Notes under the pieces: generated by a model
Seen by the model: only the letters and a program-made list of their open reading frames with translations
Database searches by the model: none
Told to the model about the DNA's origin: nothing
Part shown: positions 1-7,620 of the stretch, piece by piece
Numbering within the stretch: position 1 is the stretch's first letter
Layout: every line of letters begins with the position of its first letter
Program-made: the position numbers and the translations under genes
From: Planctomycetaceae bacterium
GTDB lineage: Bacteria; Planctomycetota; Planctomycetia; Pirellulales; Pirellulaceae
DNA: 32,371 nt
Assembly: GCA_015490875.1 (NCBI GenBank)
Contig: WFWZ01000386.1
Coordinates: 1-32,371 of the forward strand
Direction of reading: 5' to 3'

Positions 1-326
1 CGCGAAACGCATCGACTCCAGCTCCCGTCAGAAAGGTATCCCAAGGCAGGCAGGCGAGTCCCCCGCAGCATCCTCTGTGAGGGCGACACTGCGTACTCGT
101 GACAACGGAGTGTCTCTAAGTGCCGCACCACGTTCGCGCAGCACCGGTAGGATCGTAAGCGTATTATAACAGCCTCGAGGAGGCGCCGCGACCAGCGGCG
201 GGCAAGACCGGCTACCGCCTTGCCGCCGTTTCGTCTAGACTCGGCAAGAGTTGAATCGCACCGCCCAAGGACGGGCGGAACGCCACCACCCCGCTCGATG
301 CACGAGGCGGCTCTTCCAGAGGGGAA
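1..326. other. Non-coding stretch upstream of prpB
   Basis: No convincing gene is visible in this stretch. The reading frames through it have the arginine- and serine-rich composition typical of out-of-frame GC-rich DNA. It most likely holds the promoter and leader of the prpB operon. An AT-rich spot at 161-170 is the only clear -10-like sequence. The left edge could also hold the end of a gene lying outside the window, but no frame supports that. Confidence 0.5.
139..167 (+). promoter_or_regulatory. Possible promoter of the prpB operon
   Basis: TATTAT at 162-167 is a fair -10 element and sits about 160 bases before the prpB start. Seventeen bases upstream is CAGCAC (139-144), which is a poor match to the usual TTGACA. 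The same CAGCAC, 17-base spacer and -10-like layout occurs before the CPBP protease gene near 19085, which is why it is listed. The evidence is weak, and the minus strand also reads TATAAT here. Confidence 0.22.
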
Positions 327-1220
327 ATGCAGACGATGACGCCGAGCGACCAGCGGCACCAGCTCAAAGCGATGATCGCCGACGCGTGCCTTCCCGTGCC
401 GGGAGCCCCGTTTCCGCTGGCTGGACGTCTGGCTGCCGCGTTGGGATACGAAGCCGTGTACCTCTCGGGAGCCGCGTTTTCCGCCGCCCAGTTGGGCCTT
501 CCCGATGTCGGCCTCTTCACGTTGACCGAACTGGCCGAGGAGACCCGACGGCTCGTTCGGGCGAGCGAGCTGCCCGTGATTGTCGATGCGGACACTGGGT
601 TTGGAGAACCCGTCAATGTCGTGCGCACCGTGTCGGAACTCGAGGCGGCGGGAGCCGCCGCCATTCAACTCGAAGATCAAGTCCTTCCCAAACGATGCGG
701 CCATCTCTCAGGAAAGAGTCTCGTCGAACCGGCTTCCATGGTCGCCAAGATTCGGGCCGCCATCCAGACGCGCACCGATCCCAATCTGGTCATCATCGCG
801 AGGACCGATGCGCGCGCTCTGGAAGGGCTGGAAGGAGCCTTGGACCGCGGACGCGCCTACCTCGATGCAGGCGCCGATGCTCTCTTCGTTGAGGCACTGG
901 AAAACCGTCACGAATTCGAACAAGTCGCGGATGCGTTCGACGTGCCCTTGGTGGCCAACATGACCGAGTTCGGCAAGAGCCCTCTCCTTTCGGTTTCCGA
1001 ACTGGCGGAGTTGGGATACGCCATCGTCCTCTTCCCTGTCACGTTGCTGCGCATCGCGATGAAGGCCATGGAAGCGGCACTCGTCGTGATCGACGAAGAA
1101 GGCACGCAACACTCGTTGCTCGACTTGATGCAAACACGCCAAGAACTGTACGATCTGCTCGGTTACTCCGACTACGAACAGCAGGACCGAGCCTTCTTTT
1201 CTGGAGAGACATCGTCATGA
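327..1220 (+). CDS. prpB: Methylisocitrate lyase (PrpB), isocitrate lyase/PEP mutase family
   Basis: This enzyme is expected to split 2-methylisocitrate into pyruvate and succinate, the last step of the 2-methylcitrate cycle for propionyl-CoA, in the cytoplasm. At 297 aa it has the usual PrpB length. Visible family marks are the substrate loop SGAAFSAAQLGLPD (about 47-60), the metal-binding DADTGFGEP (87-95), and KRCGH (122-126) with the catalytic Cys124. An IIARTDA strand follows at 157-163. A second ATG at 336 is possible; the purine run AGAGGGGAA lies just ahead of the first. The stop overlaps the next start by 4 bases (ATGA), so translation is probably coupled to the citrate-synthase-like gene. 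That partner favours PrpB over other lyases of the family such as oxaloacetate decarboxylase or PEP mutase. True isocitrate lyase is much longer. Confidence 0.88.
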   Translation: MQTMTPSDQRHQLKAMIADACLPVPGAPFPLAGRLAAALGYEAVYLSGAAFSAAQLGLPDVGLFTLTELAEETRRLVRASELPVIVDADTGFGEPVNVVRTVSELEAAGAAAIQLEDQVLPKRCGHLSGKSLVEPASMVAKIRAAIQTRTDPNLVIIARTDARALEGLEGALDRGRAYLDAGADALFVEALENRHEFEQVADAFDVPLVANMTEFGKSPLLSVSELAELGYAIVLFPVTLLRIAMKAMEAALVVIDEEGTQHSLLDLMQTRQELYDLLGYSDYEQQDRAFFSGETSS

Positions 1221-2344
1221 CCACCGAGACCATTTACCGCCCCGGACTCGAAGGAATCATCGCGGGCGAGACGGCGATCAGCACGATCACCGGAGGCTTG
1301 CGCTACCGTGGCTATGCCATTGAAGACCTGGCCGAACATGCCGCCTTCGAAGAGGTCGCCTATCTCCTGCTCTACGGAGAACTTCCCCCTCCCCAGGCCT
1401 TGGCCGACTTCTCGGTGCGGTTGCAAAAGGCCATGACGATTCCCGAACCACTGGTGGCCGCTTTGAGGCAGATTCCGACCGACACGCTGCCGATGGACGT
1501 GCTTCGCAGTGCCGCGCGCCTCCTGGCGCACTGGGAACCCGAGGTCAACGACAACAGCCACGAGGCCAACCTGCGCAAAGCCGAACGTCTGCTTGCGCAA
1601 CTCCCGGTAGCTCTTGCGGCATACCACCGGATTCGAAACGGCAGAGAGCTGCCCGAGATCGACCGGAATCTCACGTTCGCCGCCAACGTCTTGCGCCTGC
1701 TCACGGGCAAAACTCCGGATCCTCTGGAAGCTCGTGCCATGAACGTGACACTCATTCTGTACGCCGAACACGAGTTCAACGCGTCGACGTTCACGGCGCG
1801 CGTCGTCGCGTCGACACTCGCCGATCTGCATTCGGCCGTGACCGCAGCCATCGGCGCCTTGAAAGGACCGTTGCACGGAGGCGCCAACGAACGCGTTATG
1901 GACGTCTTGAAAGAAGTGGGAACTCCCGATCGGGCCGAAACGTGGGTGCGCGACGCCCTGGCCAAGAAGGTGCGCATCATGGGGTTCGGCCACCGTGTCT
2001 ACAAGACGGGAGACCCACGCGCAAAGTATCTCAAGACCCTTTCCCGACAACTAGCCGAACGGACCGGTAAGACCGATCTGGAAAAAATCGCCGAGGTGAT
2101 CGAGTCGGTCGTCGTCCGCGAAAAGGGACTTCCACCCAACCTCGACTGGCCGAGCGCTCGCGTCTACTACTACCTCGGCCTTCCCATCGACCTCTATACG
2201 CCGTTGTTCGTTCTCAGTCGCGTCGTGGGATGGAGCGCTCATGTGATCGAACAGCACGATCATAACCGCCTGATTCGGCCTCGAGCCCGCTACACCGGTC
2301 CCGATCTACGCCCCTTTGTATCGGTGGAAGATCGCTCCGAATGA
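1217..2344 (+). CDS. prpC: 2-methylcitrate synthase / citrate synthase
   Basis: This protein condenses propionyl-CoA (or acetyl-CoA) with oxaloacetate. At 375 aa it belongs to the short, dimeric citrate synthase type. The catalytic residues are visible: His220 in PLHGGANE, His259 in the signature GFGHRVYKTGDPR (256-268) and Asp310 in NLDWPSARVYYYLG. YAEHEFNAST (182-191) is also typical. The gene begins inside the end of prpB (ATGA overlap), and its own stop overlaps the following gene in the same way, so the three genes form one transcript. Sequence alone does not separate methylcitrate synthase from citrate synthase in this subgroup. The prpB neighbour is the reason for the prpC name. Confidence 0.85.
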   Translation: MTTETIYRPGLEGIIAGETAISTITGGLRYRGYAIEDLAEHAAFEEVAYLLLYGELPPPQALADFSVRLQKAMTIPEPLVAALRQIPTDTLPMDVLRSAARLLAHWEPEVNDNSHEANLRKAERLLAQLPVALAAYHRIRNGRELPEIDRNLTFAANVLRLLTGKTPDPLEARAMNVTLILYAEHEFNASTFTARVVASTLADLHSAVTAAIGALKGPLHGGANERVMDVLKEVGTPDRAETWVRDALAKKVRIMGFGHRVYKTGDPRAKYLKTLSRQLAERTGKTDLEKIAEVIESVVVREKGLPPNLDWPSARVYYYLGLPIDLYTPLFVLSRVVGWSAHVIEQHDHNRLIRPRARYTGPDLRPFVSVEDRSE

Positions 2345-3276
2345 GTCTATTGCTACTGACTGAGGAAGACGTTCGAGCACGTCTCGACATGAACACAGCT
2401 ATTGCGCTGCTCGAGGAAGCCTTTCGGGAGTGGGGCGAGGGGCGAGCCGACAACGTACCGCGCCGCCGAGCTCGAGCGCCCGGCATTGTCCTCCATCAAA
2501 TGTCCGCCGCCTATCCGTTGCGCAATGTCGTCGGCTTCAAGACGTACACCACGACGCGCTCGGGTGCTCGATTCCACGTTGCCCTCTATGACGCAACAAG
2601 CGGCTCTCCGATCGCCATCCTCGAAGCCGATGCGCTCGGGCGCCTTCGCACCGGCGCAGCCACCGGCCTGGCCGCTCGCATTCTGGCCGATCCATCGGCG
2701 GATACGATGGCCTGCATCGGCTGCGGCCGGCAAGCGGCGACTCAAATCGAAGCGATCGCTGCCGTGCGACCTCTTAAGGAAGTTAAGATCTACTGCCGCA
2801 GTGAAGAACGGCGCCGCGCGTTCGCGGATCGTATCACGGAACAGTTGGAGATCCCGGCCACTGCGTGCGACTCGGCGGAGCAGGCTGCCGAAAACCAGCC
2901 GATCGTCGTGACGGTGACGACGAGTTCCCAACCGGTGGTCGCCGATTCCGCCATCGCCTCGGGAACGCTCGTCTGTGCCGTCGGTTCCAATTGGCCCCAC
3001 AAACGCGAACTTCATGTCGAAACGGTGCGGCGGTGCCGCCCCGTCGTCTGCGATGACGTTGATGCGTGTCTCCTTGAAGCGGGTGAGTTGATCGGTGCCG
3101 CCGAAGCGGGCTGGTCATGGTCCGACGCCGTTTCGCTCAAAGAAATCGTTGCTGAAAAACGCCCCATCGCTGACCTTGGACTCGGCGAAGACGCTCCAAG
3201 GCTTTTCAAGTCGGTCGGCCTCGCTCTGGAAGATGTTGCCTTGGCCGCCGAACTCGTCTGCCCGCCCCGTAACTAG
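2341..3276 (+). CDS. Ornithine cyclodeaminase / mu-crystallin family protein
   Basis: This is a 311-aa cytoplasmic NAD(P)-dependent protein of the ornithine cyclodeaminase/mu-crystallin family. Members include ornithine cyclodeaminase, alanine dehydrogenase and ketimine reductases. The N-terminal half carries GFKTYTT (Lys67, equivalent to the substrate-binding lysine) and GRLRTGAATGLAA (101-113), the family's substrate and nucleotide contact segment. A Rossmann fold follows with IGCGRQA (126-132). Its ATG overlaps the stop of the citrate-synthase-like gene, so it is the third cistron of the prp operon. It ends with TAG at 3274-3276, directly abutting the stop of convergent hypF. The substrate cannot be read from sequence. 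Its position suggests handling of an amino or imino acid linked to propionate or pyruvate metabolism, which is inference. Confidence 0.82.
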   Translation: MSLLLLTEEDVRARLDMNTAIALLEEAFREWGEGRADNVPRRRARAPGIVLHQMSAAYPLRNVVGFKTYTTTRSGARFHVALYDATSGSPIAILEADALGRLRTGAATGLAARILADPSADTMACIGCGRQAATQIEAIAAVRPLKEVKIYCRSEERRRAFADRITEQLEIPATACDSAEQAAENQPIVVTVTTSSQPVVADSAIASGTLVCAVGSNWPHKRELHVETVRRCRPVVCDDVDACLLEAGELIGAAEAGWSWSDAVSLKEIVAEKRPIADLGLGEDAPRLFKSVGLALEDVALAAELVCPPRN

Positions 3277-5688
3277 TCATTCGGCCGCGTCGCCTTCGGC
3301 GATGGCCACCGCGATCTGTCCTAGTGCCAATCCTCCGTCATTGGCCGGCAGCCTCGTCGGCCACAAGACTCGGAAACGATCTTGTTCCAATCGCGTCACC
3401 ACCAGGTGCAAAAGCCGCACGTTTTGGAACACACCACCGCTCAAGACGACCGTATCGAGTCTCTCCTCTTGACGCACACGACGGCAACACTCTGTGATCA
3501 TCGACGCGACCGTCGCATGAAACCGACTACTGATGACACTCGGATCTCTGTTTCGGAACACGTCGGCACAGATGGCCTCGAGCATCAACGTTGGATCGAT
3601 CCGCCTCGGCACGTCGCCGGTGATCTCGAAGGGATAGGGAGTCGCCGTGTCGGCGTCCTCGGCAAGAGCCTCCAACTCCATCGCCGCCTGAGCTTCGTAG
3701 GCGATCGTATGGCGAACGCCAGCCAAGGAGGCGACGGCATCGAAAAGTCTTCCCATGCTGCTAGTCGGAACACAGCGGAGTTGACGGTCCAACTGGCGGC
3801 GAAGCACCCTTTGTAGCTCGGGCGCACAGGCACCGACAGAGGGCAGACGAGAGTCCCACTCGAGGCCAGCCTGGTACAGATGAGCAAGCGCCACGCGGCA
3901 AGGGTGCCGAATCGCCGCATCACCTCCGGGCAAAGGAATGTAGCGCAGATGGCCCCACCGCCGAAAGGCCGACTCGGTTGCGACGAGCACTTCGCCGCCC
4001 CAAATGGCGCCGTCACTCCCGTAGCCGGTTCCATCGAAACTGATGCCGATCACCGGCTCGCTCGATTCCTGACCTCGCTCCAGGAGGACCGAGGCGATGT
4101 GCGCGTGGTGGTGCTGCACCTCGATGAGCGGGATACCGCGGGCCTTCGCCTGTTCGCGAGCCCAGAGGGACGAGAGATACGACGGGTGCAAATCGCAGGC
4201 AATCCGCTCGGGGCGGCACCGGAAGAGCCGTTCGAAATGGTCGACGGTTCTCCCGAGCGCCTCAAGTGTCTCCCAATTTCCCAAATCCCCGATATGCGGA
4301 CTCACGTACGCGTAGTTCTCGCGAGTCAGGCAGAATGTCGCTTTCAGCTCGCCGCCGACGGCAAGCACCGATGGCACGGACCGGCGCAGCCGGATTGGCA
4401 TCGGGGCATAGCCACGCGACCGGCGCACGGGATACGCGGCTCCCCGGAACGTGCGCACCACCGAATCGTCGCAAACGACGTGGATCTCCCGGTCATGCAG
4501 AAGGAACGCATCCGCGAGTTTCCCTAGTCGTTCCCGAGCTTCGCGGTTCGTACGCACAATCGGTTCTTCGCTCACGTTGCCCGATGTCATCACGAGCGGG
4601 CCGTCAGCTACCAAGAGGGTGTGCAGTGCCGAGTAGGGAAGCATGACACCGACATAGTCGTTGCCGGGCGCCACGTACTCCGACATCCGAAAAGACGGCT
4701 CATTCGAACTGTCGGCTGTAGTTAGAGGTTCCTGGAACGAGCGTCCTTCGTCTCGTTGCACGTGGGCCTGGTTCGGCCGTGCCTTGCGGAGGAGCACAAT
4801 CGGCCGCTCGGGAGAAAGCAGCAGAGTTCTCTCCTCTTCGTCGACGAGGGCAAATTGCTCGACGGTTTCCAGATCGCGAACCATGACTGCCAAGGGTTTG
4901 TCACCGCGGTTCTTGCGCCGGCGGAGCCGCTTGATCGCATCGTCATTCGTCGCCGAACAGGCAAGATGGAACCCGCCGATCCCCTTGACGGCGACGATCC
5001 GACCCTGGCGGATCGCTCGAGCGAACTCGGCGAGCGCTGCCTTGCCCACACAGCCGCTGGCAGGACGCTTTAGGAACGCTTCGACGGGAGCTTCCCTGTC
5101 GACCCACCAGACTTGAGGTCCGCATCGGGGACACGCATTCGGCTGGGCGTGGAATCGGCGGTCGCCTGGATCGTCGTATTCACGCCGGCACTCCGCACAC
5201 ATCGTAAAGCCGCTCATGGTCGTCTGCGGCCGGTCGTAGGGAATGTCGCGCACGATCGTGTACCGTGGCCCGCAGTTGGTGCAATTGATGAAGGGATACC
5301 GGAAACGCCGGTCGCTGGGATCGGAGAATTCGCGCAAACAGTCGTCGCACGTCGCCAGGTCGGGAGAGACAGGCGTGCTCTGCTGGGAATCGGCATCACT
5401 GGCGACAATGACGAAGTTGGACGCATGCTGCACGTCGACCGACCGGCGGTCCACGGCGTCGATCACGGCTGCCGGAGGTCGTTCCCTCTGGAGTGCCTGG
5501 GCGAACTGTTCGAGCGCGTCGGGCGGGCCTTCTACTTCAATCGTGACGCCGCGCGAATGATTGCGCACGTATCCCGCAAGGCGATAGCGCTGGGCCAGGC
5601 GGTAGACGAACGGCCGAAAACCGACGCCCTGCACAATCCCCACGAGTTCGAAGCGATGCCTGACGCGCATGGAATCCATGCTTGGCAT
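3277..5688 (-). CDS. hypF: Carbamoyltransferase HypF, [NiFe]-hydrogenase maturation
   Basis: HypF converts carbamoyl phosphate and ATP to a carbamoyl adenylate and passes the carbamoyl group to HypE, making the cyanide ligands of [NiFe]-hydrogenases. The 803-aa form, starting at the ATG at 5688, has all four parts. The acylphosphatase domain has GIVQGVGFRPFVYR (17-30) and RNHSRG. The zinc region has four Cys pairs (114/117, 136/139, 164/167, 186/189). The YrdC-like domain has KGIGGFHLACSATND (235-249) and RRKNRGDKPLAVM. The Kae1-like domain has QHHHAHIASVLLE, SFDGTGYG, LSGGVFQN and ANDGGLALGQ. An upstream in-frame extension of 28 residues (to 5772) lacks family similarity, and nearby ATGs at 5679 and 5670 are also possible. 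No other hyp or hydrogenase gene is in the window. The gene ends base-to-base against the convergent prp operon. Confidence 0.93.
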   Translation of the reverse strand: MPSMDSMRVRHRFELVGIVQGVGFRPFVYRLAQRYRLAGYVRNHSRGVTIEVEGPPDALEQFAQALQRERPPAAVIDAVDRRSVDVQHASNFVIVASDADSQQSTPVSPDLATCDDCLREFSDPSDRRFRYPFINCTNCGPRYTIVRDIPYDRPQTTMSGFTMCAECRREYDDPGDRRFHAQPNACPRCGPQVWWVDREAPVEAFLKRPASGCVGKAALAEFARAIRQGRIVAVKGIGGFHLACSATNDDAIKRLRRRKNRGDKPLAVMVRDLETVEQFALVDEEERTLLLSPERPIVLLRKARPNQAHVQRDEGRSFQEPLTTADSSNEPSFRMSEYVAPGNDYVGVMLPYSALHTLLVADGPLVMTSGNVSEEPIVRTNREARERLGKLADAFLLHDREIHVVCDDSVVRTFRGAAYPVRRSRGYAPMPIRLRRSVPSVLAVGGELKATFCLTRENYAYVSPHIGDLGNWETLEALGRTVDHFERLFRCRPERIACDLHPSYLSSLWAREQAKARGIPLIEVQHHHAHIASVLLERGQESSEPVIGISFDGTGYGSDGAIWGGEVLVATESAFRRWGHLRYIPLPGGDAAIRHPCRVALAHLYQAGLEWDSRLPSVGACAPELQRVLRRQLDRQLRCVPTSSMGRLFDAVASLAGVRHTIAYEAQAAMELEALAEDADTATPYPFEITGDVPRRIDPTLMLEAICADVFRNRDPSVISSRFHATVASMITECCRRVRQEERLDTVVLSGGVFQNVRLLHLVVTRLEQDRFRVLWPTRLPANDGGLALGQIAVAIAEGDAAE

Positions 5689-5798
5689 TGTAATGCGTTT
5701 TCGTGGGGAGGGACGAGAGAGGCGGCATCGAACATCGAGTCGAGGTGCGGCCTCTACCTTTGTACGATGCATCGGGCGGGAGGCCGCAAAAGGCTTCT

Positions 5799-7616
5799 CT
5801 ATGGCCGCTTGAGGGCCTCATCCTGCTGAGAGTGCTTGATGACGACGACCGGATCGGTGACATGTTCAAGCGTCGATGTGGTACGGTCCGCCCATCGCAC
5901 GTCGATCCGGTCGACCTGTTGGGCATCGCCCAGCCCAAAGATGAGCTCCGGTGCGTGCATGCTGAGAAAGCTGCTATCGCAACCCATCCAGCGCACGTGC
6001 GTTCGCGATCCCATACGGACCTGGACGCGCGCTCCCCAACAGGCGGCCGCAGGACCTTGCAACCGGACTTTCAACGAGCGGTGATCGGTCGTCGTGTCGT
6101 TGCGCAACAAAAGAGGCGCACCTCGGTTACATGAGATGGCCAGGTCGAGGTCGCCGTCCCCGTCGAAATCGGCGGCGGCCAGCCCTCGAGCCGACCAACG
6201 CTGCCGTAGAGCTGGTCCCGCATGTTCCGCGACGGCAACAAACCGATCACTCTGGTTCCAGAAAAGAAGCATCTTCTGTTTCTTGAGCGTCCGTTGCGCT
6301 TCGTCCGACGGCACTTCCAACGTGCTCCCATTGACGATGGCCAGGTCGTCTCGGCCATCGGCGTCGAAGTCGGCAACGACGCAGCCCCACCCCACGGCGT
6401 CCGTCGACACTTCGGCGAGTCCGAACTGGCGAGTCTTGTCTTGGTAGAGTATCTGACCGGCATCCTGCAAGCTGACATACAGGGCGTTTTCCTGAGCCAC
6501 CCAGTGCGTGATAAAGAGATCGGGAAGTCCGTCGGCGTTGTCGTCCATCCATCCGAACTCGCCCACGGACAGTCCCATCGATCCGCGCGTATCGGCCGTT
6601 CCCGTCATGAGAGACTGGTCGAGAAAGGGGCGGAGCGTTTCCTTCGAGGCGCCGTCGCTTTCGCCTGGATGGATGTAGAGCTTGTTGGCGGAAACGTCAT
6701 TGTTGACGTACAAGTCGAGCCAACCATCGCCGTTGAGATCGCAAAAGGTGGCGGCCAGGCTGCGTCCCTGAGGATTGGCCACGCCGAGTTGTTCGGCGAC
6801 ATCGACGAACCGACCGTCGCCTTCATTGTGGTAGAGTCGATTGGGAGCCGCATCGAAGGAGTTGGGATTGAGCGTAAACGGGACGGCGGCACTTCCCATT
6901 TGCGATGACGGGATCGTGTCTCCCAGGTCGACCTCAACATAGTCGACGTAATTGCAGACGTAGATGTCGATCCGGCCGTCCCCGTCGAAGTCGCCGAAGG
7001 CAGCTCCCGTCGACCACGCCCCATCGGCCAGGCCCGCCCGCTCCGCCACGTCGACGAATGTCCCATCCCCCTGGTTCTCGAACAAACGGTTGGGCCCGTA
7101 GTTCGTCACGAAGATGTCTTGATCGCCGTCCTCGTCGTAGTCGACAAACCAGGCTCCCATCCCGAATCCCTCGGGGTCGGCTACACCGGCCGCCTCGGTC
7201 ACGTCGGTAAAGCGATCACCATCGTTGCGAAAGAGCCGATTCCATCCGAACTCAGGGGGCTCCCCCGGGCAGGGAAACCGTACGACGTACAAATCCCAGT
7301 CCCCGTCGTTGTCGTAGTCGCCCCATGCGAGTCCCGAACCGGTGTCTTCGGTGAGCACGCGCCGCCTGGCGGCTCGATGTTCTGGAAGTTCTAAGTGCCA
7401 CTGGTGTGTCACATCGGTGAATCGGATGGGTGACTGAGCTGAGAGTTCTTCGTCTTGCTCCCAGTTCGTGATTCCCGAACTCCCGTCGGCCAGGTCGGTA
7501 TTGCGAAGCTGATCGATCCAGAAGACACCGACGCCCAGCAGACCGGTCAGCACGATGGTCGCTGCTACGGACAACCAGACGCGGCGGACTCGCTTCGATA
7601 CCTTGGCCAGACGCAC
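5799..7616 (-). CDS. Membrane-anchored CRTAC1-like protein (FG-GAP/VCBS repeats, ASPIC/UnbV domain)
   Basis: This is a roughly 605-aa exported protein with a beta-propeller-type repeat region and a C-terminal ASPIC/UnbV domain. A basic N-terminus (KRVRRVW) is followed by one hydrophobic helix (LSVAATIVLTGLLGVGVFWI) with no clear cleavage site, so it probably stays anchored in the inner membrane facing outward. At least six calcium-type D-x-D-x-D-G repeats are seen, including DYDNDGDWD, DYDEDGDQD, DFDGDGRID, DLNGDGWLD, DFDADGRDD and DFDGDGDLD. The last 100 residues carry GARVQVRMG...FGLGDA...VRWADR, typical of ASPIC/UnbV. I chose the GTG at 7616, which has AAAAAGGA upstream and lies 4 bases past the end of the cytochrome gene. 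A GTG at 7664 would overlap that gene by 44 bases. Its function is unknown; the cytochrome is probably its partner. Confidence 0.88.
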   Translation of the reverse strand: MRLAKVSKRVRRVWLSVAATIVLTGLLGVGVFWIDQLRNTDLADGSSGITNWEQDEELSAQSPIRFTDVTHQWHLELPEHRAARRRVLTEDTGSGLAWGDYDNDGDWDLYVVRFPCPGEPPEFGWNRLFRNDGDRFTDVTEAAGVADPEGFGMGAWFVDYDEDGDQDIFVTNYGPNRLFENQGDGTFVDVAERAGLADGAWSTGAAFGDFDGDGRIDIYVCNYVDYVEVDLGDTIPSSQMGSAAVPFTLNPNSFDAAPNRLYHNEGDGRFVDVAEQLGVANPQGRSLAATFCDLNGDGWLDLYVNNDVSANKLYIHPGESDGASKETLRPFLDQSLMTGTADTRGSMGLSVGEFGWMDDNADGLPDLFITHWVAQENALYVSLQDAGQILYQDKTRQFGLAEVSTDAVGWGCVVADFDADGRDDLAIVNGSTLEVPSDEAQRTLKKQKMLLFWNQSDRFVAVAEHAGPALRQRWSARGLAAADFDGDGDLDLAISCNRGAPLLLRNDTTTDHRSLKVRLQGPAAACWGARVQVRMGSRTHVRWMGCDSSFLSMHAPELIFGLGDAQQVDRIDVRWADRTTSTLEHVTDPVVVIKHSQQDEALKRP

Positions 7617-7620
7617 ACGC

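Noticed and set aside
5850..7400. EF-hand-like D-x-D-x-D-G motifs in the CRTAC1-like protein
   Set aside because: These are the ordinary calcium loops of FG-GAP/VCBS repeats, so they are not reported as a novelty, unlike the single EF-hand in NuoL.
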